From Gammaproteobacteria bacterium (GTDB taxonomy: Bacteria > Pseudomonadota > Gammaproteobacteria > Thiohalobacterales > Thiohalobacteraceae): a stretch of 33,323 bases of DNA. Under the pieces are notes generated by a model. The model ran no database searches. It was given only the letters and a program-made list of their open reading frames with translations, and was not told where the DNA came from. The stretch is from positions 1 through 33,323 of the forward strand of contig JACREG010000116.1 of assembly GCA_016218375.1 (NCBI GenBank), written 5' to 3'. Positions 1 through 8,031 of the stretch are shown here, one piece after another (within the stretch, counting starts at the first letter, position 1; each line of letters starts with the position of its first letter). Position numbers and translations under genes: made by a program.

Positions 1-502
1 CGTCGGTGGCGACGATGTCGCCGCGCTTGATCTTGTCGCCGGGCTGTTTCTCCCAGGTCACCACCACACCTTCGGTCATGGTGTCGGAGAGTTGCGGCAT
101 GATGATGTTGTGGATCGCGCCCGCTGGCGCTGTCGCGACAGGCGTCGCGGCCACGAATTCCGCTTCGGCGGCAGGCATGGCCACGGGTTTCTCGGCGTGC
201 TGCACGGGTGCGGCGGCCGACACACTCGGCGCGGCCGTATCGCTGGAAACCTCGGCGGCCGCGTCGACGATATAACCGATGGCCGCACCGACCGCGACCG
301 TGCTGTCGATGGGCGCGATGGGGCCGGACAGATAGCCGTCGCGGAACACCTCGACGTCCATCACCGCCTTATCGGTCTCGACCGTGGCGACGATATCGCC
401 GCGCTTCACTGTGTCGCCGACCTGCTTTTCCCAGGTGACGACGACACCCTCGGTCATCGTGTCCGAGAGTTGGGGCATTTTGATTGCGTAGGGTTCAGCC
501 AT
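1..502 (-). CDS. pdhC: Pyruvate dehydrogenase E2 (dihydrolipoamide acetyltransferase), N-terminal part
   Basis: Partial gene: the start is in the window and the 3' end runs off the left edge, leaving 167 residues. Residues 5-80 form a lipoyl domain starting MPQLSDTMTEG, with the lipoyl lysine predicted at K45 in the ETDKA motif. An Ala/Pro-rich linker follows (about 81-130), then a second lipoyl domain that begins with the same MPQLSDTMTEG stretch. The two copies are nearly identical in protein but differ at many synonymous sites, so the duplication is old. E2 accepts acetyl groups from E1 and passes them to CoA. It is the third gene of the operon with E1 alpha and beta upstream. A 2-oxoglutarate or branched-chain E2 is possible from lipoyl domains alone, but the neighbours favour pyruvate. 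Confidence 0.9.
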   Translation of the reverse strand, partial: MAEPYAIKMPQLSDTMTEGVVVTWEKQVGDTVKRGDIVATVETDKAVMDVEVFRDGYLSGPIAPIDSTVAVGAAIGYIVDAAAEVSSDTAAPSVSAAAPVQHAEKPVAMPAAEAEFVAATPVATAPAGAIHNIIMPQLSDTMTEGVVVTWEKQPGDKIKRGDIVATD

Positions 503-525
503 GCGTGTTCGAATCCCGAAATGTT

Positions 526-686
526 GAACCGCCAAGAGACCAAGAGCGCCAAGTTTTTTGGAACCGCCAAGGCGCCAAGAATGGCTAATGAAAAACACTC
601 ACGTATTTACATTAATCTTTCTTGGCGTCTTGGCGCCTTGGCGGTTCAACTCATTCTTTCTTGGCGCCCTTGGCGTCTTGGCGGTT
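526..686. repeat. Nested inverted repeats of an AACCGCCAAG family between pdhB and E2
   Basis: Four related copies of a motif built from CCGCCAAG and CGCCAAG units occupy most of the spacer between pdhB and the E2 gene. Two copies (526-553 and 561-579) point one way and two (629-647 and 658-686) point the other. The inner pair is a perfect 19-bp inverted repeat (561-579 with 629-647). The outer pair matches with a few differences. In RNA the region could fold into one long stem with a loop around 580-628. It looks like an intergenic dispersed repeat rather than a gene; the short ORFs crossing it show no protein-like features. Confidence 0.85.
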
Positions 687-697
687 ATAAAACCGAA

Positions 698-1678
698 TCA
701 CTTCCCGAGCATCTTCCGCACCGCGGCAACCACGTCATTCGCATCTGGAATGACCGCTTTTTCCAGCGTGTGGTTGTACGGGATCGGTACGTTCTCGGCA
801 GACACGCGCACCGGCGCGGCGTCGAGTTCGAAGAAGCATTCCTCGTTGATGATCGCCATCACTTCGGAGCCGACGCCGACCGGGGCCTCGGCCTCTTCGA
901 CGATCACGGCACGATGGGTCTTGCTCACCGACTTGCGGATACCGTCGCGGTCCAGCGGGCTGAGCGAATACAAGTCGATCACTTCCGCCTCGATGCCGAA
1001 TTGTTTCGCCAGGATATCCGCCGCGGCCAGACACCAATGCACGGAGATGTTGTAGCCGAACAGCGTCACATCGCGGCCTTCGCGCGCGACTTCGGAGCCT
1101 TCCAGCGGCATGAAGTATTCGCCGTCCGGCACCTCGCCCTTCATGTTGTACATGAGCTCGTGTTCGTTGATGAACACCGGGTCGTTGCAGCGCACGGCGG
1201 ATTTCAACAGACCGTAGGCCTGACGCGGGTTGCTCGGCGTGACCACGCGCAGGCCGGCGATGCCCATGAATACCTTTTCCATGCGCGCGGAATGCTGCGC
1301 GCCGAGCTGATGCGCGGTGCCGCCGGGCGAACGCACGACGACCGGCGCGGTGAGTTGGCCGCCGGACATATAGCGTACTTTCGCCGCGCTGTTGAACAAC
1401 TGATCCAGCGCCAGCCAGGCGAAGTTCACCGACATGATTTCGACGATCGGCCGCACGCCGAGGAAGGCGGCGCCGACGGCGAGGCCGGTGAAACCGTTTT
1501 CGGAAATGGGCGTGTCGATCACGCGCTCGGCGCCGTACTTGGCAAACAGGCCGTTGGTCGCCTTGTAGGTGCCGCCGGCGACGCCGATGTCTTCGCCCAT
1601 GCAAATGACCAGCGGGTCATTCGTCATCTCTTCATCGTGGGCGCGGCGCACCGCTTCCCAGAACATCATCTGCGCCAT
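698..1678 (-). CDS. pdhB: Pyruvate dehydrogenase E1 component, beta subunit
   Basis: A 326-residue protein of usual length for the E1 beta subunit of the heterotetrameric (alpha2beta2) pyruvate dehydrogenase. It opens with the family pattern FWEAVRRAHDEEM, followed by the GEDIGVAGGTYKAT and PISENGFTGLAVGAA segments that line the thiamine diphosphate site. The C-terminal transketolase domain contains HRAVIVEEAEAPVGVGSE. With E1 alpha it decarboxylates pyruvate and transfers the acetyl group to the lipoyl domains of E2. Its ATG overlaps the stop of pdhA by one base (TAATG), which indicates translational coupling and equal output of the two E1 subunits. The next gene in the operon, E2, starts 195 bases further on, beyond the inverted repeats. 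Confidence 0.95.
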   Translation of the reverse strand: MAQMMFWEAVRRAHDEEMTNDPLVICMGEDIGVAGGTYKATNGLFAKYGAERVIDTPISENGFTGLAVGAAFLGVRPIVEIMSVNFAWLALDQLFNSAAKVRYMSGGQLTAPVVVRSPGGTAHQLGAQHSARMEKVFMGIAGLRVVTPSNPRQAYGLLKSAVRCNDPVFINEHELMYNMKGEVPDGEYFMPLEGSEVAREGRDVTLFGYNISVHWCLAAADILAKQFGIEAEVIDLYSLSPLDRDGIRKSVSKTHRAVIVEEAEAPVGVGSEVMAIINEECFFELDAAPVRVSAENVPIPYNHTLEKAVIPDANDVVAAVRKMLGK

Positions 1679-2694
1679 TACTTAACGCCTCCGCGAACTC
1701 CACCCTGAACCCCGCCATGAACCCAAGGATCGTTTTCCGCCACCACGTATTTGTGCAACTCTTCCACGCGCGGTTCGGGCGAGGATTCGGCAAAGGCGAT
1801 GATCTCGTGTTCGATCTGTTCGAGCACTTCCGTATCCATGGCCTTGTATTGATCCTTGCTCAGTTCGCCGGCCTCGATGAGACGGTCGCGCAACATGATG
1901 ATCGGGTCGCGCTTGGACCACATGCGCTCTTCGTCCTTGCCACGATAGGCATTGGAGTCGGACATGGAGTGACCACGATAGCGATAGGTCATCAACTCCA
2001 GGAAGTACGGGCCCTTGCCGGAGCGCACATGCTTGATGGCTTTCTCGGCGGCCTTGTAGACCTTCTCGATATCCTGGCCGTCTTCCTGCGCGGACGGGAT
2101 GTTGTAGGCGGAGACGCGCTTGTACTGTTCGATCACCGCCGTGGAGCGGTCGATGCGCGTGCCGATGCCGTAGAGGTTGTTCTCGCAGACGTACAGCACC
2201 GGCAGTTTCCACAGCGCGGCCATGTTCATCGACTCGTGGAAGGTGCCCTGATTGTTGGCGGCATCGCCGAGGAAGCAGATGGCGATTTCGTCGCCGCCCT
2301 TCATCTGGATGGCCTTGGCCATGCCGGCCGCCAACGGGAACGGGCCGCCGACCAGCGCGTAGCCGCCCATGAAGCGGTGCTTCACGTCGAAGATGTGCAT
2401 GGAACCGCCGCGTCCCTTGGACGAGCCGGTTTCCTTGGCATACAGCTCGGCCATGACCTCTTTGGGGTCGGCACCGCACTTGATGGCATGGACGTGGTCG
2501 CGATAGCCGGTGATCACATAGTCGTGACCGGGGCGGGCGGCCTCCAGCACACCGAAGGCGCAGGCCTCCTCGCCGGGGTAGAGATGGAGAAAGCCGCCGA
2601 TTTTGCGTTCGACATAGGCCTCGTAGCAGCGCTCTTCAAAGCGGCGCGCGAACAACATCTCGCGCAACAGCCGTTTCTTGTCCGCGGAGTTCAT
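1678..2694 (-). CDS. pdhA: Pyruvate dehydrogenase E1 component, alpha subunit
   Basis: A 338-residue protein with the dehydrogenase E1 fold. The thiamine diphosphate-binding motif is GDAANNQGTFHESMN near residue 143. The phosphorylation-loop equivalent, YRYRGHSMSD, lies near residue 240. The start ATG at 2694 follows AAGGAG at 2699-2704 with ideal spacing, so it is the first gene of the operon. It pairs with PdhB to form the E1 active site at the subunit interface. The last residues are odd: a Gly-Val-rich tail, GGVQGGVRGGVK, produced by a short repeated DNA unit at 1681-1720, lies beyond the normal family end. Branched-chain 2-oxo acid or acetoin dehydrogenase E1 is possible but less likely by overall motif match. 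Confidence 0.94.
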   Translation of the reverse strand: MNSADKKRLLREMLFARRFEERCYEAYVERKIGGFLHLYPGEEACAFGVLEAARPGHDYVITGYRDHVHAIKCGADPKEVMAELYAKETGSSKGRGGSMHIFDVKHRFMGGYALVGGPFPLAAGMAKAIQMKGGDEIAICFLGDAANNQGTFHESMNMAALWKLPVLYVCENNLYGIGTRIDRSTAVIEQYKRVSAYNIPSAQEDGQDIEKVYKAAEKAIKHVRSGKGPYFLELMTYRYRGHSMSDSNAYRGKDEERMWSKRDPIIMLRDRLIEAGELSKDQYKAMDTEVLEQIEHEIIAFAESSPEPRVEELHKYVVAENDPWVHGGVQGGVRGGVK

Positions 2695-2698
2695 GCAG

Positions 2699-2704
2699 CT
2701 CCTT
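2699..2704 (-). promoter_or_regulatory. Shine-Dalgarno of pdhA
   Basis: On the minus strand AAGGAG stands four bases before the ATG of pdhA. It fixes this start and marks the 5' end of the operon. The 197-bp spacer to the divergent aminopeptidase gene must hold both promoters. A TATGAT hexamer at 2852-2857 is a possible -10 element for the plus-strand gene, but no convincing -35 accompanies it. Confidence 0.6.
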
Positions 2705-2891
2705 ACGTCTTTATATCTAATGTGTATTCGGTTGCCGGGCTACTGGATGCGGTCCGGCGGCGCTGGCAGGGTTGGCGCGGGTCGCCGCCTGCGCGCAACG
2801 AGCCGTTGCGACCGCACTGCGCCCACGGTACCCGGATCGGAACAAGCGCGATATGATCTGTGTTTTAATGGGTTAGGTCAAGGCAAACGGC

Positions 2892-4430
2892 ATGTCCATC
2901 CCCTACCGGCACGCAGAGAAAATCCCCCTAAATCAACAGGCCAAGCCGCCCGTGGAGCGCGACTTGGCGCACTGCGACGCGCTGTTGCTGATCCTGCCGG
3001 AGAACGCCGGCAAGGGTCTATGGCAGACATTTCCGCACGGGGAGTTCCTCGCGCAACGCGCCCGGCAACGCCGCGCTGCGATGGGAAGCCACCTCGATTG
3101 GGACACCGAACTGCCCAATCCACGCGGCACCCGCGTGCGGGTGGTGTACGTCAAACCCGGCCTATCGACCTTCGACCAGTTGAGCGCGGCACGCGGCTGG
3201 GCCAAACAGCTCCTGGACGGGAAGCCGCTGCGGGTCGGCGTGTATGCCGCGCCGGGCACGGCGACATCCGCGTTGCTGGAGGCCGCCGTGCTGGCGTTGC
3301 TCGCGGCGAGTTGCCCGCTGCCCAGCCGCAAGAGCACCGCCGAACCCCTCTGCCCGCTGACGCGCATCGATTGTTACGGCGCGACCGAGCCGCTGAACTT
3401 CGAGCGGCTGCGCGCGCAGGTCCAGGGTAATCATCTGGCGCGCTGGCTGACGCAGTTGCCGGGCAATGAACTGCGCCCGGGCGATTACCGACAACTCGCC
3501 AGCGCCCTCGCGAAACGGCACGGCTGGCAGGTGGAATTTCTCAACCGCGCCACGCTGGCTCGGCGCAAGGCCGGCGCCTTTCTCGCCGTCACCCAGGCGA
3601 GTCACGTCGACGATGGTGGCCTGCTGCGCTTGAGCTACCGGCCCCCTCGTTCCAAATCGGGAAGTCGCAGCACAAAGCCGAAGCTCGCCCTGGTCGGCAA
3701 AGGCATCTGCTTCGATACCGGCGGCGTGAATCTCAAATCCGCCAAGTCCATGCACGGTATGCACGAGGACATGGAAGGCAGCGCCGTGGCGCTGGGCACG
3801 TTGTTGGCACTGAGTCTGCTCAAGGTCGACTTCGCCGTCGATTGCTGGCTGGCGCTCGCCGAGAATCACATCGGCCCGCAGGCCTACAAACCCAACGACG
3901 TCGTCACCGCCTGCAACGGCACCAGTATCGAAATCGTACACACCGACGCCGAGGGTCGCATGGTGTTGGCCGATGCCCTGGCGCTGGCCGCGCGCGAAAA
4001 CCCCGCGCTCATCATCGACTACGCGACGCTCACCGGCGCCTGCGTGTATGCGCTGTCGACACGCTACAGCGGCGTGTTCGGCAATCGCGACGATTTGCTC
4101 GCCACGCTCACCGCAGCCGGCAAACACAGCGGCGAACGCGTCTGGCCGTTTCCGATGGATGCGGATTTCGACGACGCGCTCAAAAGCGACAGCGCCGATA
4201 TCAAACAATGCACGCTCGACAGCGAGGCCGACCATATTCTCGCCGCGCGCTTCCTGAATCGCTTCGTGCCACCGGATATCGCTTGGCTGCACGTCGACCT
4301 CTCGGCCGGCAATCACAAAGGCGGACTCGCGCACATCCCCAGCGACGTCACCGGCTTCGGCGTCGGCCTGACGTTGACTGCGCTGCTGGAGCATGACTTG
4401 TTGAAGGCGGCAAGTATCCCACATGACTAA
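2892..4430 (+). CDS. M17 leucyl aminopeptidase family protein
   Basis: A 512-residue cytosolic aminopeptidase with two manganese or zinc ions that removes N-terminal residues from peptides. All metal and catalytic residues of family M17 can be placed: K270 and D275 in VGKGICFDTGG, the catalytic K282, D293 in HEDMEG, and D352, E354 and the catalytic R356 in HTDAEGR. The usual Asn of NTDAEGR is His here, a small deviation. Residues 1-190 are a divergent N-terminal macro-like domain, as in other members. The sequence is closer to the generic leucyl aminopeptidase/PepB group than to E. coli PepA, so no symbol is given. It starts 197 bp from divergent pdhA and is followed 26 bp later by pyrC, possibly co-transcribed. 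Confidence 0.92.
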   Translation: MSIPYRHAEKIPLNQQAKPPVERDLAHCDALLLILPENAGKGLWQTFPHGEFLAQRARQRRAAMGSHLDWDTELPNPRGTRVRVVYVKPGLSTFDQLSAARGWAKQLLDGKPLRVGVYAAPGTATSALLEAAVLALLAASCPLPSRKSTAEPLCPLTRIDCYGATEPLNFERLRAQVQGNHLARWLTQLPGNELRPGDYRQLASALAKRHGWQVEFLNRATLARRKAGAFLAVTQASHVDDGGLLRLSYRPPRSKSGSRSTKPKLALVGKGICFDTGGVNLKSAKSMHGMHEDMEGSAVALGTLLALSLLKVDFAVDCWLALAENHIGPQAYKPNDVVTACNGTSIEIVHTDAEGRMVLADALALAARENPALIIDYATLTGACVYALSTRYSGVFGNRDDLLATLTAAGKHSGERVWPFPMDADFDDALKSDSADIKQCTLDSEADHILAARFLNRFVPPDIAWLHVDLSAGNHKGGLAHIPSDVTGFGVGLTLTALLEHDLLKAASIPHD

Positions 4431-4456
4431 CGACTGCTTGAATCCTGGATGAATCG

Positions 4457-5500
4457 ATGACGACCACCCTCACCCTCACCCGCCCCGACGACTGGCACTT
4501 GCATGTGCGCGACGGCGCCGCGCTCGCCAGCGTGATTCCGCACACCGCCGCGCAGTTCGCCCGCGCCATCGTCATGCCGAATCTGAAACCGCCGGTGACG
4601 ACCACGGCGCAGGCGCTGGCCTATCGCGAGCGCATTCTCGCTGCACTGCCGAAAGACACCACGTTCGCCCCGCTGATGACGCTGTATCTCACCGACAACA
4701 CCACGGCGGACGAAATTCGCGCGGCCAAGGCCAGTGGTCATGTGCAGGCGGTGAAATACTATCCGGCCGGTGCGACGACCAACTCCGACGCCGGCGTCAC
4801 CGCCATGGAAAAAACCTACGCGACACTCGAAGCGATGGCCGAGGTCGGCCTGCCGCTGCTGATGCACGGCGAGGTGACGAATCCGGAGGTCGATGTGTTC
4901 GACCGCGAGGCGGTGTTCATCGACCGCCATCTCGCACCCTTGCTCACACGCATCCCCAACTTGAAGGTTGTGCTGGAACACATCACCACTGCCGACGGCA
5001 TCGACTTCGTGCGCTCCGCACCGGCCAACGTTGCCGGCACGCTCACCGCGCATCACTTGCTGATGAACCGCAACGCCATGTTCCAAGGCGGCATCCGTCC
5101 GCATCACTATTGCCTGCCGGTGCTCAAGCGCGAACGCCATCGTCAGGCACTGGTTGCCGCCGCCGTCAGCGGCAACCCGAAATTCTTCCTCGGCACCGAC
5201 AGCGCCCCGCACGCACGCGGCGCCAAGGAAAGCGCCTGCGGCTGCGCCGGCATGTACACCGCGCACGCGGCGATGGAATTGTATGCGCAGGCCTTCGAAG
5301 ACGCCGGCGCGCTGGACAAACTGGAAGCGTTCGCGAGTTTCTTCGGCGCGGACTTCTACGGACTGCCGCGCAACACCGGCACGCTCACGCTTGCGAAACA
5401 GGATTGGAATGTGCCGGCCAGTTATCCGCTCGGCGATACAGAGGTGATCCCGCTGTACGCGGGCGAGCGTTTGCGCTGGAAGCTACCGGAAAACCGCTAA
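4457..5500 (+). CDS. pyrC: Dihydroorotase
   Basis: A 347-residue zinc amidohydrolase that interconverts carbamoyl aspartate and dihydroorotate, the third step of pyrimidine synthesis. Expected ligands are visible: H14 and H16 in WHLHVRDG (R18 binds substrate), the carboxylated lysine K100 in VKYYPAG, H137 in LMHGEV, H175 in LEHITT, and the catalytic D248 in GTDSAPH. Length and motif spacing match the E. coli-type (class II) dihydroorotase rather than the longer class I form. It lies 26 bp after the aminopeptidase gene on the same strand. No terminator is evident between its end and the restriction-modification pair. Confidence 0.97.
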   Translation: MTTTLTLTRPDDWHLHVRDGAALASVIPHTAAQFARAIVMPNLKPPVTTTAQALAYRERILAALPKDTTFAPLMTLYLTDNTTADEIRAAKASGHVQAVKYYPAGATTNSDAGVTAMEKTYATLEAMAEVGLPLLMHGEVTNPEVDVFDREAVFIDRHLAPLLTRIPNLKVVLEHITTADGIDFVRSAPANVAGTLTAHHLLMNRNAMFQGGIRPHHYCLPVLKRERHRQALVAAAVSGNPKFFLGTDSAPHARGAKESACGCAGMYTAHAAMELYAQAFEDAGALDKLEAFASFFGADFYGLPRNTGTLTLAKQDWNVPASYPLGDTEVIPLYAGERLRWKLPENR

Positions 5501-5593
5501 AATCATTTCGGCCCAACAATTAAAGTTGCGAAACTCTCAATCCCTGGTGTAGAAACGAACTTGAGATCGCCGTAGCCATCTAGCGCATTAAAC

Positions 5594-5598
5594 CAGGA
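5594..5598 (+). promoter_or_regulatory. Ribosome binding site supporting a TTG start for the methylase
   Basis: AGGAG stands nine bases before TTG at 5608. No ATG with a comparable site is in frame nearby, so TTG is the likely start. A short inverted repeat, TCTCAA at 5535-5540 and TTGAGA at 5561-5566, lies upstream and could be an operator, but six-base arms are weak evidence. Confidence 0.55.
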
Positions 5599-5607
5599 GT
5601 CGAATTC

Positions 5608-7083
5608 TTGTTATCCGCCGTCGAGCAGACAAGACTGAAGGTATCGAGAAACACCGCAGCGAGAAAGAAATCGCAGCTCGGTCAATTTCTCACGCCCGCG
5701 AAAACGGCTCGATTCATGGCCGGACTCTTTGTTCCCGCCAGCGGCCGCGATTGCCGTCTGCTCGACCCGGGCGCCGGCATAGGCTCGCTCTCCAGCGCGT
5801 TTCTGGAACGGTGCGTCTCCGGCGAGTTGGATTTCGACAACATCGGCATCACCGCCTTCGAGATAGACGGACAGCTCCACGAGGAACTGACGAAGACGCT
5901 GTCGACCCATGCCCGACAAATCCCCTTCGTCCACGAAGTCGTCGGAACAGATTTTATCGAAGCGGCCGTGAACCGCCTCCAGTTCAACAACCTTGATGGA
6001 TTCACGCATGCCATCCTCAACCCACCGTACAAAAAGATCGGCAGCAGTTCCCGTTACCGCCTGCTGCTCCGACAGGCCGGAATCGAAACCGTAAACCTGT
6101 ATTCGGCTTTTGTGGCGCTGACACTTGAACTGATGGCCCCCGGCGGCCAGATCGTGGCCATCATCCCCCGCAGCTTCTGCAACGGCCCCTATTACCGCCC
6201 GTTCCGCGATTTCCTGCTACGGCGCGCCTCGATCCGGCACATGCATCTGTTCGCATCGCGAAACAAAGCCTTCAAGGACGACGATGTGCTGCAGGAAAAT
6301 GTCATCGTCCTGCTGGAACGCGACGGCCGGCAAAGCGATGTGACGATAACGACCTCGACCGACGACAGCTTTTCCGATCTCGTGTCGCACACGCACCCGT
6401 TCGATCGGGTCGTATTGCCCGGCGACTCGGAACGTTTTATCCATATCCCGACATCCCCGGAGTGGAACGCCTTGGAGTTATCCGCGGCAATCCGGTACTC
6501 CCTGGAAGACATCGGCATCAAGGTATCGACCGGCCCGGTGGTCGATTTCCGCATGCGCGACCATCTTTGCGCCATGCCGGAGCCAGGCACAGCCCCTTTG
6601 CTCTACCCCGGACATTTGAGCGATCAGCGTACCGAGTGGCCGAAGGCGGACCTGAAAAAACCCAACGCGATTCGCCGCAACGCGGAAACGGAAAAATGGC
6701 TTTACCCAACCGGTTGCTATTGCGTGGTACGGCGCTTCTCCTCCAAGGAGGAAAAACGCCGTATCGTGGCAAGCGTGGTCCACCCAGACAATTTTCCCGC
6801 GACCAGCGCGCTGGGATTCGAGAATCATTTGAATGTGTTTCATGACTACAAACATGGCTTGCCGGAGATGCTTGCACGCGGCTTGGCCATATTCCTCAAC
6901 TCAACGGCTGTCGACGAAAATTTCCGGCGTTTCAATGGACACACCCAGGTCAATGCCACCGACCTCAAGCTTATGAAGTACCCCAGCCGGGGTGCATTGA
7001 TGGCGCTTGGCGAATGGGCGGCACGCCATGAAAAACCGACACAGGACATGATCGACGCACGCCTGGGCGATCTGATCGCATGA
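5608..7083 (+). CDS. Type II DNA adenine-N6 methyltransferase (PstI/BsuBI type)
   Basis: A 491-residue methyltransferase. The SAM-binding motif I is DPGAGIG at residues 53-59 and the catalytic motif IV is NPPY at 138-141, diagnostic of amino-methylating (N6-adenine) enzymes. The N-terminal GQFLTPAKTARFMAGLF is typical of the Eco57I/PstI-like gamma-class layout. The C-terminal half, roughly residues 270-490, would be target recognition. The start is TTG, chosen for its AGGAG site. The stop overlaps the next start (ATGA), coupling it to a PstI/BsuBI-type endonuclease. By that partner the pair probably methylates and cuts CTGCAG; this is inference. Base composition is somewhat less GC-rich than pyrC, consistent with acquisition of the pair as a cassette. 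Confidence 0.9.
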   Translation: MLSAVEQTRLKVSRNTAARKKSQLGQFLTPAKTARFMAGLFVPASGRDCRLLDPGAGIGSLSSAFLERCVSGELDFDNIGITAFEIDGQLHEELTKTLSTHARQIPFVHEVVGTDFIEAAVNRLQFNNLDGFTHAILNPPYKKIGSSSRYRLLLRQAGIETVNLYSAFVALTLELMAPGGQIVAIIPRSFCNGPYYRPFRDFLLRRASIRHMHLFASRNKAFKDDDVLQENVIVLLERDGRQSDVTITTSTDDSFSDLVSHTHPFDRVVLPGDSERFIHIPTSPEWNALELSAAIRYSLEDIGIKVSTGPVVDFRMRDHLCAMPEPGTAPLLYPGHLSDQRTEWPKADLKKPNAIRRNAETEKWLYPTGCYCVVRRFSSKEEKRRIVASVVHPDNFPATSALGFENHLNVFHDYKHGLPEMLARGLAIFLNSTAVDENFRRFNGHTQVNATDLKLMKYPSRGALMALGEWAARHEKPTQDMIDARLGDLIA

Positions 7084-8027
7084 AGCCCAACGACAAGCTT
7101 ATCGACGACGCGCTTAAGATACTCGTCGCCTTAGGCCTACCCCGCGCACAGCAGAACGAACGTTCCGCACTCTGCCTGCTTGCGCTGCTGAATCTCACGC
7201 CCGGCAAAACTTGGCGGCAGTCCGAGAACCCGCTCATAGGTATCACACCGATCATGGACTGGGCGCGCAAGCATTATCGGAAGGACTACGCACCGAACAC
7301 CCGCGAGACAGTGCGCCGACAGACAATGCATCAATTCGTCGACGCCGGGATAACACTCTACAACCCGGATAGCTCAAACCGTCCAGTCAACAGCCCAAAG
7401 GCCGTTTACCAGATCGAACCCATGGCCCTGGCGTTACTGCGCAGTTACGGCACCCGGAAATGGCGCCAGAACCTGGAGAACTATCTTGCGGAGTGCGGCA
7501 CACTGACCAACCGTTATGCCCGCGAACGTCAACAAAATCTTATCCCGGTTCAAATCGCGCGCGGCAAAAAGCTCGCGCTCAGTCCCGGCGAACATAGCGA
7601 GTTGATTCGGGCAATCATCGAGGATTTCGCGCCGCGCTTTGCGCCCGGCAGCGTACTGATTTACGCAGGCGATACGGGCGACAAGTGGAGTTACTTCGAC
7701 GCCGACCTGCTCGCCGCTTTAGGCGTCGAAGTCGATACCCACGGCAAGATGCCGGACGTCATTTTGCACTTCACGGAGCGCAACTGGTTGCTACTGGTGG
7801 AATCCGTCACCAGTCACGGGCCGGTCGACGGCAAACGACATGCCGAGCTGGCCCGTCTATTCTCCGGATCGAAGGCCGGACTGGTATACGTAACCGCTTT
7901 TCCGAACCGGTCGATTATGAGCCGGCATCTCGGCGAGATCGCCTGGGAGACGGAAGTGTGGGTTGCGGATGCGCCATCGCACCTGATTCATTTCAACGGC
8001 GAGCGATTTCTCGGCCCGTATCCATAG
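7080..8027 (+). CDS. PstI/BsuBI-family type II restriction endonuclease
   Basis: A 315-residue protein with the hallmark C-terminal region of the BsuBI/PstI endonuclease family: GDTGDKWSYFD near residue 201, then PDVILHF and LLLVESVTSHGPV near 229-254. This carries the PD...E core of a PD-(D/E)XK-like nuclease. The N-terminal half (1-170) is the helical DNA-recognition part. Family members cut CTGCAG; specificity here is inferred, not shown. The ATG overlaps the methyltransferase stop by four bases, so nuclease translation depends on the protective methylase being made first. The gene looks intact. It ends only four bases from the convergent TraB/GumN gene, with no room for a normal terminator. 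Confidence 0.9.
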   Translation: MKPNDKLIDDALKILVALGLPRAQQNERSALCLLALLNLTPGKTWRQSENPLIGITPIMDWARKHYRKDYAPNTRETVRRQTMHQFVDAGITLYNPDSSNRPVNSPKAVYQIEPMALALLRSYGTRKWRQNLENYLAECGTLTNRYARERQQNLIPVQIARGKKLALSPGEHSELIRAIIEDFAPRFAPGSVLIYAGDTGDKWSYFDADLLAALGVEVDTHGKMPDVILHFTERNWLLLVESVTSHGPVDGKRHAELARLFSGSKAGLVYVTAFPNRSIMSRHLGEIAWETEVWVADAPSHLIHFNGERFLGPYP

Positions 8028-8031
8028 CCTT

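Noticed and set aside
526-686. CRISPR array
   Set aside because: The repeat copies are in opposite orientations, unevenly spaced and imperfect, and no cas gene is nearby.
92-1708. 538-codon open frame on the plus strand
   Set aside because: It is antisense to the E2 and pdhB genes, rich in Arg/His/Gly, and has no recognisable domain. GC-rich coding DNA commonly leaves the complementary frame open.
3162-4424. 420-codon open frame on the minus strand
   Set aside because: Antisense to the M17 aminopeptidase, whose catalytic residues are complete; its composition is that of a shadow frame.
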